The notes: a model not told the origin generated them from the letters alone. Shown: positions 1-9,600, counted from the first letter of the stretch. The stretch: DNA of 64,000 nt from Adiantum capillus-veneris (GCA_014529385.2 CM043944.1:170771740-170835739), one strand, 5' to 3'. Made by a program: numbers and translations.

Positions 1-1638
1 TTACTTGGAATTATCAAGAAGTTGGTGGGGAAAGAGAGAGGAGAGAAATGGAGGTGATAGGACTTTTCATAGTGGGTTAGTGTTAGTAGAGTTAGTATTA
101 ATTTACAAATGGAATTGGATATTTACAATGGGAGTATCCATGTAGGATACAAATAAGGAAGAAAAACTCTTAAGAGGTAAGAAAAGGTGGATTTCTTACA
201 AGGTTGATGCTCCAAGTGTCTTGAGTAGGGCCAATTTTGACGCTTGTTGACGGTCCACTAGCTTTGACGGTACATTTTTTCTCCACTCTTGACCTTCCTT
301 GAGAGACAAGGTAATTGAAGCTGAGTAATCAACCACCATGATGCTGTCTTTTAAGAGAAGAGGCTGAATTTTGTGGTTTTTTTGATAGATATGGGTAAAT
401 TGGAGGAGGAAAAATGAGACTACGTGGTCAATTTTGGAATGGAATTGTGTGTGGGAGGTATGAGTTCACCATGGTTTCTCTTATTCTTCAAGGTTGAGGA
501 GAAGGTGAGTAGGGTGCAGAGAGGAGTGGTGAGAGAGGTGGGGATGATGAGTGGAGAAGTGTGTGTGAAAGAGGAAAATGATAAAGTGGAAGAGAGAGTG
601 TGGCTGCATAGCATGGGAAAACTGGGGTCCACTAATAAAATCATAGCTCACAGCTCGTAGCTCAAACAAATATGAAAAAATTTGAGGCAAAAGCTCAGCC
701 CACGAGCAACTTTTGTTTGTATCACCTTTTCAAATTCGGAGAGCAAGTGAACTTTAAAAATTCAGAAAAACCGACCGTTTTTTTCCACTGCACAAGGTCC
801 TTGTGGGGTCCTTCTTTGGATGATTCTTTTGAATACCTCCAAGAGTGAGCCCTCCATAGTGCATGTATGCATGCCACCTACCCTTGACCTTATTTGGTAG
901 GTCTATAATTGAAGATATTGTTGAGATTATGATATAAGTTAATAGTACAACTAAGAAAATCAAATATTGAGGGGTCTAAAAAATATGTACATGTCAAATA
1001 TAAATAATATAAGTGGAAAAAAATATAAAGGGGTCAAAAGAAATCTCTCTCATTATGAGGCTACCATAAAAAGATAAATATTTTTGGTGTTCTAATTTTT
1101 TAGAAAAAAAAACAAAATAGATGTAGGAAGGGAAAAATCACAATAGTGAAAAAATATACACATAAATAAAACTAGTTTTTTTGGATTTTTGTTGGGGTGG
1201 AGTTACACCAAATATAAGAGAAGCTTACATGAAAATATTTCTATATGGAATAAAGAGTATGAAAAATGGTAAGAAAAAATTGTGGTAATGGTGAGGCAAT
1301 GTACAGAGCATAAATAGCACACACCTAGGTAGAAATATTTAAATAAATACCAAAATAATTATGAAAAAATCTTTTATTTAGGCCCTATATACAAAGAAAT
1401 ATTTACATACGCATGGGCCATAGTATACTTATATTTTTTATTTTATTTTATTTTTTTGGCTCAACTAGCCCAATGACTAGCTAATTGAGGGTTTTTTAAG
1501 AAGATATGGGAAAAGTCCCGTGACTCACGCACGCCTATGTACAGTGAAATGGTAGGGATAGCCACAGTGTTTGGGTGATTTTGGTAGGGTGAGGTAACTC
1601 ACTGTGGCAATTACAAAGAGCCGAAAAAACGGCTATCA
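1..1638 (-). repeat. 3' LTR of the Tat-type element (partial)
   Basis: It matches 9669-11309 almost base for base (position 1 aligns with 9669, position 1638 with 11309). In sense orientation it starts TGATAGCCG at 1638, directly after the polypurine tract. Short open frames inside it (for example 420-660) recur in the other LTR and are not treated as genes. It holds AT-rich U3 sequence only; the promoter-proximal part lies off the window. Confidence 0.93.
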
Positions 1639-1654
1639 TTAGCCCTCCCCCAGG
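1639..1654 (-). other. Polypurine tract of the Tat-type element
   Basis: In sense (minus) orientation the sequence CCTGGGGGAGGGCTAA immediately precedes the 3' LTR, where second-strand priming occurs in LTR elements. Only about 12 bases separate it from the gag-pol stop codon, so the element has practically no 3' untranslated internal region. Confidence 0.8.
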
Positions 1655-1666
1655 ATGATGGTATAT

Positions 1667-4600
1667 TCATGTACCATCATAGAGCATCTTTTCCAAAGAG
1701 AGTGCTTCAGAGTCCTTGACGAGATCTTCATTGTTTGGCCCCTCAGAATTTTGGCTAGAGTTACACTCATGCTTCATGTAACAATACTTACATGAGACAG
1801 CGGCCTTTGGACAGATCTTTGGTAGATCCTTTGGTAGAAGGCGACTCAAATAGGGCTTCAAGCAATACCCGTTTACCTTCCTGGAGTGCTCTTTACCATT
1901 CAAGTCCATAAGCTGATAGTAACTAGAATTGAAAGCCTTCTTGACTATGTATGGCCCTTGCCATCTAGTTTCAAACTTGGCATCAAAACGATTGTCAAGT
2001 CGATTGTCATACCTTAGCACAAGCTCTCCTTCCTTGATGCCTTTGTCCTTCAGTTTCTTGTCGTGCGTTTCTTTCGCTTGTGTGGCTTTCCTCTTGTAGC
2101 ACTCATATGCTGCTTCTCTTTTCCACTCAAGCTCCACTAACGTAAGAAGTCGATCCATCCATGCTTCTTGATCATCTTGTGCTGATTTGCCATGAAGTCG
2201 CATTGTCGGAATGTTTAGCTCAATTGGCTGTAAAGCCTCTTGACCATAGACCAAGTGAAATAGTGTGAACTCCGTGGCTTCCCTATATGTGGTTCGATAC
2301 GCCCACAAGGCACCATCCAAGAAGTCATCCCACAACTTTGTCTTGTTTTTCACCATCTTTCTAATGATGCCTGCAATGACACCATTAGCTTTTTCTACCA
2401 AACCATTTGATTGGGGATAGTAGGGTGTACTGTGACGATGTAGAATGTGAAGTTCTTCACAGACTTCTGTGAGCAATCCCTTTCTAAACCCTGGACCATT
2501 ATCAGAAACAATCTCCAAAGGTGTGTCAAATCTACAACAAATGTGAGTGTAGACGAATTTGCTCACTGTCTTCTCATTTACCTTTGCCACACTCTGTGCT
2601 TCCACCCACCTAGTCATATAGTCTACAGCCACTAGAATGTAGAGTTTACCATTTTTTGTCCTAGGCAGAGGACCCATAGCATCCATGCCCCACTTTTCAA
2701 ACGGTCCATTTGCAAGCACGATTTGCCTTGGACCATAAACCAATCTTCTATTCCCATTTACCTGACAATTGTGACAACTTTTACACCAATGTTGGACATC
2801 CACATGCAAGCTTGGCCAAACATACCCCGCAAGCAAAATCTTCTTCACAGTTGATTCTTGGGCAAAATGACCACCACATGCCTCTTCATGCAAACCTTTT
2901 AGAATGGCTGGAATTTCCTCGATAGTTGGTACTCTTCTGCACACTTGATCCTTCCCTCTTTGATAGAGGGAGCCTTCTAGGAAGAGATATGCGCTTGCCT
3001 TCTTCATGAGTCTCCTCTCCTGAGCTTTTGTGAAGTCTGGTGGAAACTCACCCTCCAAAATGTAGCCAATGATGGGAGCCAATGACTCCAATCCCTGGTA
3101 CCTCGGTTGCTTCACAGCAGCCGCCACCATGATGACTTGCACTTCTTTCTTTACACATGCAACGGCTTGTTGTGCAAGTAAATCAGCATCTTCATTTTGT
3201 TTCCTAGGAATATGATATAATTGCACCTCCTCAAATTGATTAAATAGCCTACGGATGGTATGAACTTTGGCCCTTAGTCTTTCATTTTTGCATGCCCAGA
3301 TGCCTAAAATCTGCTTCACAATGAGAAGTGCATCCCCTTTTACCATGAGACGTTGTATACCATGGCCAATGCATATTTTTAAACCATGAAGTAGTGTGTC
3401 ATATTCTGCTTCATTGTTGCTAGTTGAACCTGGTAGATTGACCTTCTCTTTCATGACCACCTCTCCACTTGGGTTGAGCAATACTAGCCCTCCCCCTGCT
3501 TTCCGTGTGGCTCGACGAAAAGCTCCATCAAAGAACAAGGTAAAAGCATTAGGAATACTTTTTGGTGGTGGAAATGGTAGGGTCTTTACTTGAGGCACCT
3601 TAATTTCCTTCTCACGTACCCTATAAGTGAGAATCCCTGCCAATTGTGCACGCACACTATCTTCTACCTTGAAAGAGTATTGGAACTCTTGCAACTCCAT
3701 AATCCACTTTGAGATCCTAGTACTAAGATTCATTTGAGATGACACCCAAGGGAACAAATTTTCTGCAGTGAGAATTACAAAAGGTTTTGGTAGCAGGTAG
3801 GATCTAAACTTTCTCACCGCAAACATGAGAGAAAGCATCATGAGTTCTGCTTCTGTGTAGTCTCTCTCCAAAGCATTCATGACCCTACTAGCAAAGTAGA
3901 TGGGTCGCATCCTTGTATTGTGGGGATCTTGTTGTAGCAACACAGCACCAATTGTTTCCCTTCCAACACTAGAGCTAACAAAGAATGTGTACTCCCAACA
4001 AGGAGGCATGAGTGTTGGTAGCTCTGACAAAATGACTTTAATGTTACAAAAATACTCTTCAAGCTCATCAGACCATGCAAATTCTACTTGTTGTGTCAAC
4101 TTTTGCAAAGGATGAAGCAACTCCGAGGCTAAGTGAATGAAGCGTGACATATACTTCACCTTCTGAATGAAAGAGATGACCTCCTTAAGACTCTTCGGTG
4201 ATGGGAGCTCAATAAGAGCCTTTGCCTTTGAAGGATCCACCTCAATGCCTTTATAGGAAACCTTGTGACCGAGCAAGATCACTTCATCCTCACCTATGTT
4301 GCACTTGTCGGGGTTGAGTTGACCTCCCATGTCGTAGAGCTTCTTTAAACCTTCTTCTACCCTTTGTAGATGCAATGATTTTGAGCTATACATACAGAAA
4401 TCATCAATGAACACCCTAATTGACTTTCCAAAGAATGCTTGAAACACCATGTTCATGAAACGTTGGAATGTTGCAAGAGCATTTGTCAGACCAAATGGCA
4501 TGACTCTGAAAGCATAACAACCCCAAGGAGTGATAAAGGTTGTTTTCAATTGATCCTCCAATGCAATCCCTATTTGAAAGTAACCTGAGTAGCCATCACA

Positions 4601-6946
4601 CACAATGTACTTCTCATGACCAGCTACCTCATTTAGTATCTCATCCTGAAATGGGAGGGGAAAGTGATCTCTTTTTGTTGCCTCATTGAGTGGACGGTAA
4701 TCCACACACACCCTCCACTTTCCGTTTTTCTTAGGAGTGACAACAACGGGAGAGACCCACTCTGAATTCTCCACTGGATAAATGAAACCTGCTGCTAGAA
4801 GCTTTCTTACCTCCTTGAGTAAAGCCTGCTCCTTGATGACTCCTAGCCTTCGTAGCTTCTGAGCCTTAGGTGTGGCCTCTGGCTTCAACTCAATTTTGTG
4901 TTGAACAGCATCTACTCCACGCACATCGATGTAGTCTTTAGCAAAAATCCTAGGAAACTTCCTTAGCACACATTTGAACTCCTCTCTTTCATCCTTTGTA
5001 AGTGTTGTTGATAGCATACCTTCCAGCATCCCTTCATCTTGAACACCTTCGTTCTCTTGAGGACCTACCTCCTCCAAGCCTTGACAAGAGGTCTCTTGGT
5101 TGCTTGGCTTAAACCTTACCCCCATGACTTCGATGGAAGACTCCTCTTCAGTAATGCTGCCGCTACTTTCTTCTTCTGAAGTGCTATCGGTCCAACCTTC
5201 TTCCGTCTCACTTTGAGATGATTCTTCATGGAGCTCCTCTTGGCGTTGCTCCTTCATGTCAAAGAAAACCTTCTTATGATTGTCATTCCTGCAAATTAAT
5301 TTCCCACTCTCCCAATCCTGCAAAGCTCGCATTTTCATTAGCCATGGTCTTCCTAGGATAAATGGATAACCACTTCCCTTGGTCGACATAACATAAAAAT
5401 CCACCGCTTTCTTAATGCCAAAGGCCTCTACAAAGACATTTTTACAAATTCCTACACACCTAGCCTTGCTATTGTTTGCCATCTTGACTTTGATTTCAGG
5501 TGTCTCATGGATGTGCATGCCTAGTCTTTGCATGAGTCCCTCTGTCATGATGCAAATTTGTGCATCCCCATCCACTAGACCTTTCCTAACCAATCTTCCT
5601 TTGATGTAACAGTCTAGCACCGGTGTAATGTCCTCATTCATTTCAGCTTGTGCAATTTTTACAACAAGCACACTCTCTTTTACCTTTCTCCTAGTGCTAA
5701 CTGCCCTTGTTAAATCCCTCCTTACTTGTGGACATAATGCAAGAAATTGAGGCCATGAAATATCAGGACCCTTACCTCTCATGTCTTCCAACAAGTTGTA
5801 CGGAGCCATACCATGTCCAAGAGGGAAGTCTTGGAGGTTGATACGACGTCGAGTCCTCTTGGTTTCCTTGGTCTCCTTTGCCTTTTTGCCTTGTCCATGG
5901 TCACTCTGTGATGTGACTCCTTCTTTCTCTTTACCTTTCCCTCGGCCACGCTTAATGCCATTGGCTTCCATGTCAACCTCATTTGAATTTGTCACCTCTA
6001 CCACATGCACATTTGGATCTGGCAAAGGTGGAACTCCTTCTACCCCTTGTGGAGGTGGTCTTGGTCTATTTGGCCTTTGTAGAAGCTTTGGTTGTTGACC
6101 AGCTCCTTCTCCTGCATTCATCACTGGGTAATTCAAGTTAGGTCTCCCTGGCTCTCCACGGGGCCAAGGACAATTATACATCCCATGTCCAGACTCTCCG
6201 CAATTCCAACATTGCAAGACTCTCCTAGTTCGTGGCTCTCTCTCTTCTGACTCCTTTGCTTGTCCCTTTGGACCTACAGCTTGTGCAAGGTGAATTGACA
6301 GGCTGCTTAAAGATTCATTTAACTTCTCAATCACTTCAGCCGTTACCTCAGGAAGCTCCCTAGATGTTGATGCTTGTGACTTACCTTTGGGTCTAAGACC
6401 TTCTATTGGAACCTCTCCCCTTAAGCACTTGAGTTTCCTATACTTCTCAGCAGCCCTAGTTTCCGCTGCATCAAAAGTAGCAGGTGCACTCGCCTCAACT
6501 TTTACCTTAAGGTCAAGAAAGAGTCCAGCTATGAACCTCTCCTTCTTTAAAAATTCTGCACCATCACCAGGGTTAGCAACATTTCGTATCCATAGAGCCC
6601 AAAGACGTAGAAACTCTTGCTTGTACAAGTAGTAGTCATCTAAGTCTTTTTGCTTATGAGAAACAATGTCTTGCCATAGTTTTTGAGTGTTTTGGGGATC
6701 AAAGAAGTATCTCTTAAAACGATTCAAAACTTCTGTGTAATTCCCCTTAACTTCCTCAGGCAAAGAGTCAAACCAAGTACTAGCATCTTTCCTAAGGACC
6801 ACCTCAAACATTTCTACACATTCTTGATCGGTTACTATCCTCTTGATACGGCAAGACATCTTGAAATTTGCTAAAAATAATTCTGCATCCTCTCCAGGCT
6901 CTCCAAAGAAAAGAGGATATCCAGACATTTGGCGTTGGCTCTCCAT
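1667..6946 (-). CDS. gag-pol: Gag-Pol polyprotein of the Tat-type element (1759 aa, intact)
   Basis: One uninterrupted frame carries every enzyme. Gag occupies about residues 10-180, with one CCHC knuckle at C246, C249, H254, C259. The retropepsin (about 440-550) has D459-G-D-A where D-S/T-G is usual, then ILGRPW near 530. Reverse transcriptase (about 705-900) has FIDD at 846-849. The adjoining classical RNase H (about 985-1080) looks inactive: VSSS replaces the first catalytic Asp. A second, archaeal-type RNase H (about 1135-1265) keeps D1140, E1179, D1205 and D1253 or D1255. Integrase has H1353, H1360, C1391, C1394 and the D1422, D1482, E1518 triad with exactly 35 residues between the last two. 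The start is the first ATG of the frame, 91 nt after the last accessory ORF. Gag and Pol are fused with no frameshift, as in many plant gypsy elements. Confidence 0.95.
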   Translation of the reverse strand: MESQRQMSGYPLFFGEPGEDAELFLANFKMSCRIKRIVTDQECVEMFEVVLRKDASTWFDSLPEEVKGNYTEVLNRFKRYFFDPQNTQKLWQDIVSHKQKDLDDYYLYKQEFLRLWALWIRNVANPGDGAEFLKKERFIAGLFLDLKVKVEASAPATFDAAETRAAEKYRKLKCLRGEVPIEGLRPKGKSQASTSRELPEVTAEVIEKLNESLSSLSIHLAQAVGPKGQAKESEEREPRTRRVLQCWNCGESGHGMYNCPWPRGEPGRPNLNYPVMNAGEGAGQQPKLLQRPNRPRPPPQGVEGVPPLPDPNVHVVEVTNSNEVDMEANGIKRGRGKGKEKEGVTSQSDHGQGKKAKETKETKRTRRRINLQDFPLGHGMAPYNLLEDMRGKGPDISWPQFLALCPQVRRDLTRAVSTRRKVKESVLVVKIAQAEMNEDITPVLDCYIKGRLVRKGLVDGDAQICIMTEGLMQRLGMHIHETPEIKVKMANNSKARCVGICKNVFVEAFGIKKAVDFYVMSTKGSGYPFILGRPWLMKMRALQDWESGKLICRNDNHKKVFFDMKEQRQEELHEESSQSETEEGWTDSTSEEESSGSITEEESSIEVMGVRFKPSNQETSCQGLEEVGPQENEGVQDEGMLEGMLSTTLTKDEREEFKCVLRKFPRIFAKDYIDVRGVDAVQHKIELKPEATPKAQKLRRLGVIKEQALLKEVRKLLAAGFIYPVENSEWVSPVVVTPKKNGKWRVCVDYRPLNEATKRDHFPLPFQDEILNEVAGHEKYIVCDGYSGYFQIGIALEDQLKTTFITPWGCYAFRVMPFGLTNALATFQRFMNMVFQAFFGKSIRVFIDDFCMYSSKSLHLQRVEEGLKKLYDMGGQLNPDKCNIGEDEVILLGHKVSYKGIEVDPSKAKALIELPSPKSLKEVISFIQKVKYMSRFIHLASELLHPLQKLTQQVEFAWSDELEEYFCNIKVILSELPTLMPPCWEYTFFVSSSVGRETIGAVLLQQDPHNTRMRPIYFASRVMNALERDYTEAELMMLSLMFAVRKFRSYLLPKPFVILTAENLFPWVSSQMNLSTRISKWIMELQEFQYSFKVEDSVRAQLAGILTYRVREKEIKVPQVKTLPFPPPKSIPNAFTLFFDGAFRRATRKAGGGLVLLNPSGEVVMKEKVNLPGSTSNNEAEYDTLLHGLKICIGHGIQRLMVKGDALLIVKQILGIWACKNERLRAKVHTIRRLFNQFEEVQLYHIPRKQNEDADLLAQQAVACVKKEVQVIMVAAAVKQPRYQGLESLAPIIGYILEGEFPPDFTKAQERRLMKKASAYLFLEGSLYQRGKDQVCRRVPTIEEIPAILKGLHEEACGGHFAQESTVKKILLAGYVWPSLHVDVQHWCKSCHNCQVNGNRRLVYGPRQIVLANGPFEKWGMDAMGPLPRTKNGKLYILVAVDYMTRWVEAQSVAKVNEKTVSKFVYTHICCRFDTPLEIVSDNGPGFRKGLLTEVCEELHILHRHSTPYYPQSNGLVEKANGVIAGIIRKMVKNKTKLWDDFLDGALWAYRTTYREATEFTLFHLVYGQEALQPIELNIPTMRLHGKSAQDDQEAWMDRLLTLVELEWKREAAYECYKRKATQAKETHDKKLKDKGIKEGELVLRYDNRLDNRFDAKFETRWQGPYIVKKAFNSSYYQLMDLNGKEHSRKVNGYCLKPYLSRLLPKDLPKICPKAAVSCKYCYMKHECNSSQNSEGPNNEDLVKDSEALSLEKMLYDGT

Positions 6947-7037
6947 TATTATGAAAGATTACAACACGAGTTACAATAAGGGATACAATAGAGATTTAGA
7001 ACCACTCGCCTGCAAATGAAGAAGTAAGAAAATACCA

Positions 7038-7454
7038 CTATAGGTTTTCTTCTTCAGCTATCCAAGCTTCAATGAGGTCTCGATTTGTTTGATCAAAACA
7101 AAAAGGTAGACTATTGATGAGCTCTAAGAAGGGTTGAAATTCTTCAAAGCTAAGGCGATAAACAGAAATCTCTAGAACTTCATTTTCTGGATCCAAAAGA
7201 GCAACCACGTCCCAAGTGATAAATTGCACTTGCTCTACAATTCCCAACGCACAAGCGGTTTGTATAAAAACTAGATCTTCATGCTCGTCGAAGGCCGTGA
7301 GAAAGTAGCAATTGACTAGGAGCTCCTTTCCTTCGAGTTCCACACAGTCGGAGTGAGGCAACCTTCTCACAATTTCATAAAGAACATCCTCATCAAGTCC
7401 AATCAAGTTTGCAAGATTTAAAGACTCCACTTGTGCTACAAAATTCCTGGACAA
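7038..7454 (-). CDS. Accessory ORF d upstream of gag (138 aa, paralogue of ORF c)
   Basis: Function unknown. The protein is acidic and has no membrane segment I can see. It is clearly homologous along its length to ORF c (7501-8055). Shared blocks in order are VRRLPH, a stretch ending F-I-Q followed by CAL, an aromatic/V-rich strand, YRL-F-EF or HRLTFGEF, LINSLPF, and a C-terminal R-[DE]-L motif. The N-terminal half (about residues 15-50, LDEDVLYEIVRRLPH) resembles the F-box pattern L-P-x-E-L-x-x-x-[IV]-x-x-R-L-P, a weak resemblance only. It lies 91 nt before gag-pol and in another frame. Ogre elements of the same Tat lineage are known to carry an extra ORF before gag, so position fits; having several such ORFs does not match any element I know. 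Confidence 0.7.
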   Translation of the reverse strand: MSRNFVAQVESLNLANLIGLDEDVLYEIVRRLPHSDCVELEGKELLVNCYFLTAFDEHEDLVFIQTACALGIVEQVQFITWDVVALLDPENEVLEISVYRLSFEEFQPFLELINSLPFCFDQTNRDLIEAWIAEEENL

Positions 7455-7500
7455 AAACTCCTTAGGATTATGGTTAAATCATTCAAAAGCATAAAGAGAT

Positions 7501-8055
7501 TTACAATGTCTCTATGAACAAAGTGTCATAGAAAGTAGAGAAGGATGAGAATTTATACAAATTTGCAATCTTCTCTATGCTCTCTTTATTAAGACAAGCT
7601 CTGAATAGCTCCCTATCTCCTTTGTTGAAAGCGAAAGGAAGACTATTAATAAGACGCAAATGAGGGAAAAATTCACCAAATGTGAGTCTATGAAGCATGA
7701 ACTCTGGCCGCAAGTTTCCTGAAGAGTCTTCCTCAATGGTGAAATGCACTCGCCAAACGCCAAATTTCACTCTATTTACCAATCTTAGGGCACACACTAG
7801 TTGGATGAATGCGCGGTCTTCCTTAGTGCCCAACAACAAGAGGAAAATGGAATCCACGCGTAGGACCTTCCGTCTTAACTTCACCACCCTCTTGTTATGA
7901 GGGAGACGCCTTACTACTTGCTCCTGCAACTCAATTGGTAATAGAGCTAGATCTCTAAGGATTGAACTTTCACTGCACACACATTCCCAGTTAGAACAAA
8001 TGATCGTTTTTTTGTTTCTTGTAACAACTTGGACAAAGAAAAAACAAACATACAC
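7501..8055 (-). CDS. Accessory ORF c upstream of gag (184 aa, F-box-like N-terminus)
   Basis: Not recognised as a known family. Residues from about 40 onward align with ORF d; the first 40 or so are Cys- and basic-rich and may not be translated from this ATG. LLPIELQEQVVRRLPH is the segment closest to an F-box start, followed by a basic stretch (KLRRKVLRVDS). The C-terminal half has HRLTFGEFFPHLRLINSLPF, nearly the same as in ORF d. A pyrimidine-poor but plausible splice acceptor (TGTGTGCAG in sense orientation) lies just before the conserved part near 7980, so this could be an exon of a spliced accessory protein rather than a free-standing ORF. The gap to ORF b is 26 nt. Confidence 0.68.
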   Translation of the reverse strand: MYVCFFFVQVVTRNKKTIICSNWECVCSESSILRDLALLPIELQEQVVRRLPHNKRVVKLRRKVLRVDSIFLLLLGTKEDRAFIQLVCALRLVNRVKFGVWRVHFTIEEDSSGNLRPEFMLHRLTFGEFFPHLRLINSLPFAFNKGDRELFRACLNKESIEKIANLYKFSSFSTFYDTLFIETL

Positions 8056-8081
8056 ACTATTTTGCCGGGCTGCACTTCATT

Positions 8082-8300
8082 TTAAAATAAAATGAACACA
8101 TGTACATCAAAAGAAGTGTGGTAGTTGATGAGAGGTAGAATGACAGGGTTTGGTGATGCAAGAATTTCTCCTACTCTTTGGGCACCAAACATGAACACCA
8201 TTCGTTGTTGAAAATGGATCTTTCTACTAATTGCAACGTTTATTCTAATGCGTGGAGTAAAATGAAAGGAAAAACCCTCTATTCCTGGGCCATTATCCAT
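8082..8300 (-). CDS. Accessory ORF b (72 aa, paralogue of ORF a)
   Basis: Small protein of unknown function. Its second half aligns with ORF a: a basic/hydrophobic strand ending [KL][IL][HQ]FQ, then G-[AP]-x-R-[VL]-[AG]-EI, then NP-x-ILPLI-x-Y, then S-[FL]-DV-[HY]-[VI]-F-[IV]-LF and a stop. It lies in the same frame as ORF a, separated by one stop codon and 21 nt. No signal peptide or catalytic motif is evident. The Tat element's low LTR divergence means these frames have had little time to decay, so openness alone is weak evidence; the paired homology is the stronger argument. Confidence 0.58.
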   Translation of the reverse strand: MDNGPGIEGFSFHFTPRIRINVAISRKIHFQQRMVFMFGAQRVGEILASPNPVILPLINYHTSFDVHVFILF

Positions 8301-8321
8301 GGCCTATGCATGTCCTAATGC

Positions 8322-8534
8322 TTAAAATAACACAAAAATATAGACGTCCAAGCTAATATCGTACCTAATGAGAGGCAAAATAAAAGGATTTACCGAAGTG
8401 TTTATCTCGGCTAACCTAAGAGGACCTAAAATTCTACGAATTACTCGCTGAAATTGCAACTTAGTACTAACAATTATGTGTACCTTTTGCCTTGCAATGG
8501 GAATGAAGGGATCATACAAATTCTCATGATTCAT
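8322..8534 (-). CDS. Accessory ORF a (70 aa), first ORF after the primer-binding site
   Basis: The ATG lies about 57 nt downstream of the primer-binding-site candidate, so this is the first ORF of the internal domain. The C-terminal half matches ORF b (EI-N-[PL], ILPLI-x-Y, DV-x-[IV]-F). The two are tandem duplicates separated by 21 nt. No known domain is recognised. Gene order in sense direction is a, b, c, d, gag-pol, with gaps of 21, 26, 46 and 91 nt. Such packing requires splicing, reinitiation or internal initiation for all products to be made. Confidence 0.58.
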   Translation of the reverse strand: MNHENLYDPFIPIARQKVHIIVSTKLQFQRVIRRILGPLRLAEINTSVNPFILPLIRYDISLDVYIFVLF

Positions 8535-8590
8535 GCAAGCTACTTGATTATGCTAAAGGTTGAGCCTTCACAAAACATACACAAGCCTGT

Positions 8591-8608
8591 TCCTCCGTGG
8601 GGGCACCA
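8591..8608 (-). other. Candidate primer-binding site of the Tat-type element
   Basis: In sense orientation the 5' LTR is followed by a 3-base spacer and TGGTGCCCCCACGG. The TGG start and the location just before ORF a fit a tRNA primer site. It is not the TGGCGCCGTTGCCGGGGA site seen elsewhere in this window; I could not assign the tRNA. The LTR boundary at 8612 is inferred from this site and a TG dinucleotide, because the left LTR copy is cut off by the window. Confidence 0.5.
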
Positions 8609-8870
8609 ATTTGAGGCGGTCTGGGGCGGGCAACAAGAAGAGCAACCTCTAGACACCCTTCAAGGCTCCCGTGCTGCTCAATGGGGATGGGACACAACAC
8701 AACACAAACCAAAACAACAAACCCACAGCCAAATCTCAACTACACAAGGGGCACCACCTAGTTTAAGAGCGAACTAGGACGCAAAAGAGGAGAATCGTTA
8801 GAGCAACCCACAAACAAGCAAGGAATTTACACTAACCCTAACACCAATGGAACACTCTCACACACTAAAA

Positions 8871-8872
<2 letters not shown>

Positions 8873-8946
<74 letters not shown>
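8873..8946. repeat. (GA)n microsatellite in the Tat LTR
   Basis: About 37 uninterrupted GA units. It sits in the R/U5 part of the LTR, so it would be transcribed as (CU)n in the 5' leader of the element RNA. Confidence 0.95.
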
Positions 8947-8948
<2 letters not shown>

Positions 8949-9584
8949 GTATCGTTAATGATCAAGCAAACATAAATATATATATGTAAGAAAGAGAGAG
9001 AAGGGGGAAGGGGATGCTTGTTGCACTAATGCCTTCTTACAAATCTGTCATGACCAATCAAAGTGAGATTAGTATTTGTTCAACATAGCCTGAGTAAATT
9101 ACACCACAACACATCACAAGAAAAAAGCCACCCCAATCACTGTCTTAAGGCCAGGGGAGTCCTCTCCACCCTGTCGCCCTCTTACAGCATGTGGGATTTA
9201 TGGCTAAATTGATAACAATACCCGGAGACAAGCTATCAAGAACTTAAATAAAACACCAAGACACTTACACATCATTATTGTTCATGACCACGTTGGAAGG
9301 GAGACAAGGTATCCATGCTTAGTCCAAATTCACCCTCCTTGATTCAGTAAATGTTGGGCTTACTCTACTAGGAGAAATGATAGATTTCCTACTCTCAACT
9401 GAATGATCACTCTCTCTCTTACAATGGCATAAAGTTCCCTTGCTAATCCCCTATTACAACACATGCACATGCATAAGACAATGAGCTTCCACTCAAGAGC
9501 TCCTTCTAGAGAGGTTGAGCTTGGCTTCTCAAGCTATAGCATAGTGCTCTTGCTTATGGCTCCCCCTTTTTGTGCTAGCTACAC

Positions 9585-9600
9585 CCTCCTTTTATAGCAA
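9585..9600 (-). promoter_or_regulatory. TATA box of the Tat-type 5' LTR
   Basis: In sense orientation the sequence reads TTGCTATAAAAGGAGGG, a strong plant TATA motif followed by a purine run. It divides the LTR into a long U3 upstream and about 0.95 kb of R/U5, and predicts a transcription start near 9565. It is the only convincing TATA motif I found in that part of the LTR. Confidence 0.6.

Noticed and set aside
420-963. Short ORFs in the left LTR that recur at 10088-10634
   Set aside because: They are repeated because the LTR is repeated; both strands give similar short frames and there is no coding signature.
5781-6098. Plus-strand ORFs antisense to the Tat gag-pol
   Set aside because: They are shadows of a strongly supported minus-strand frame.
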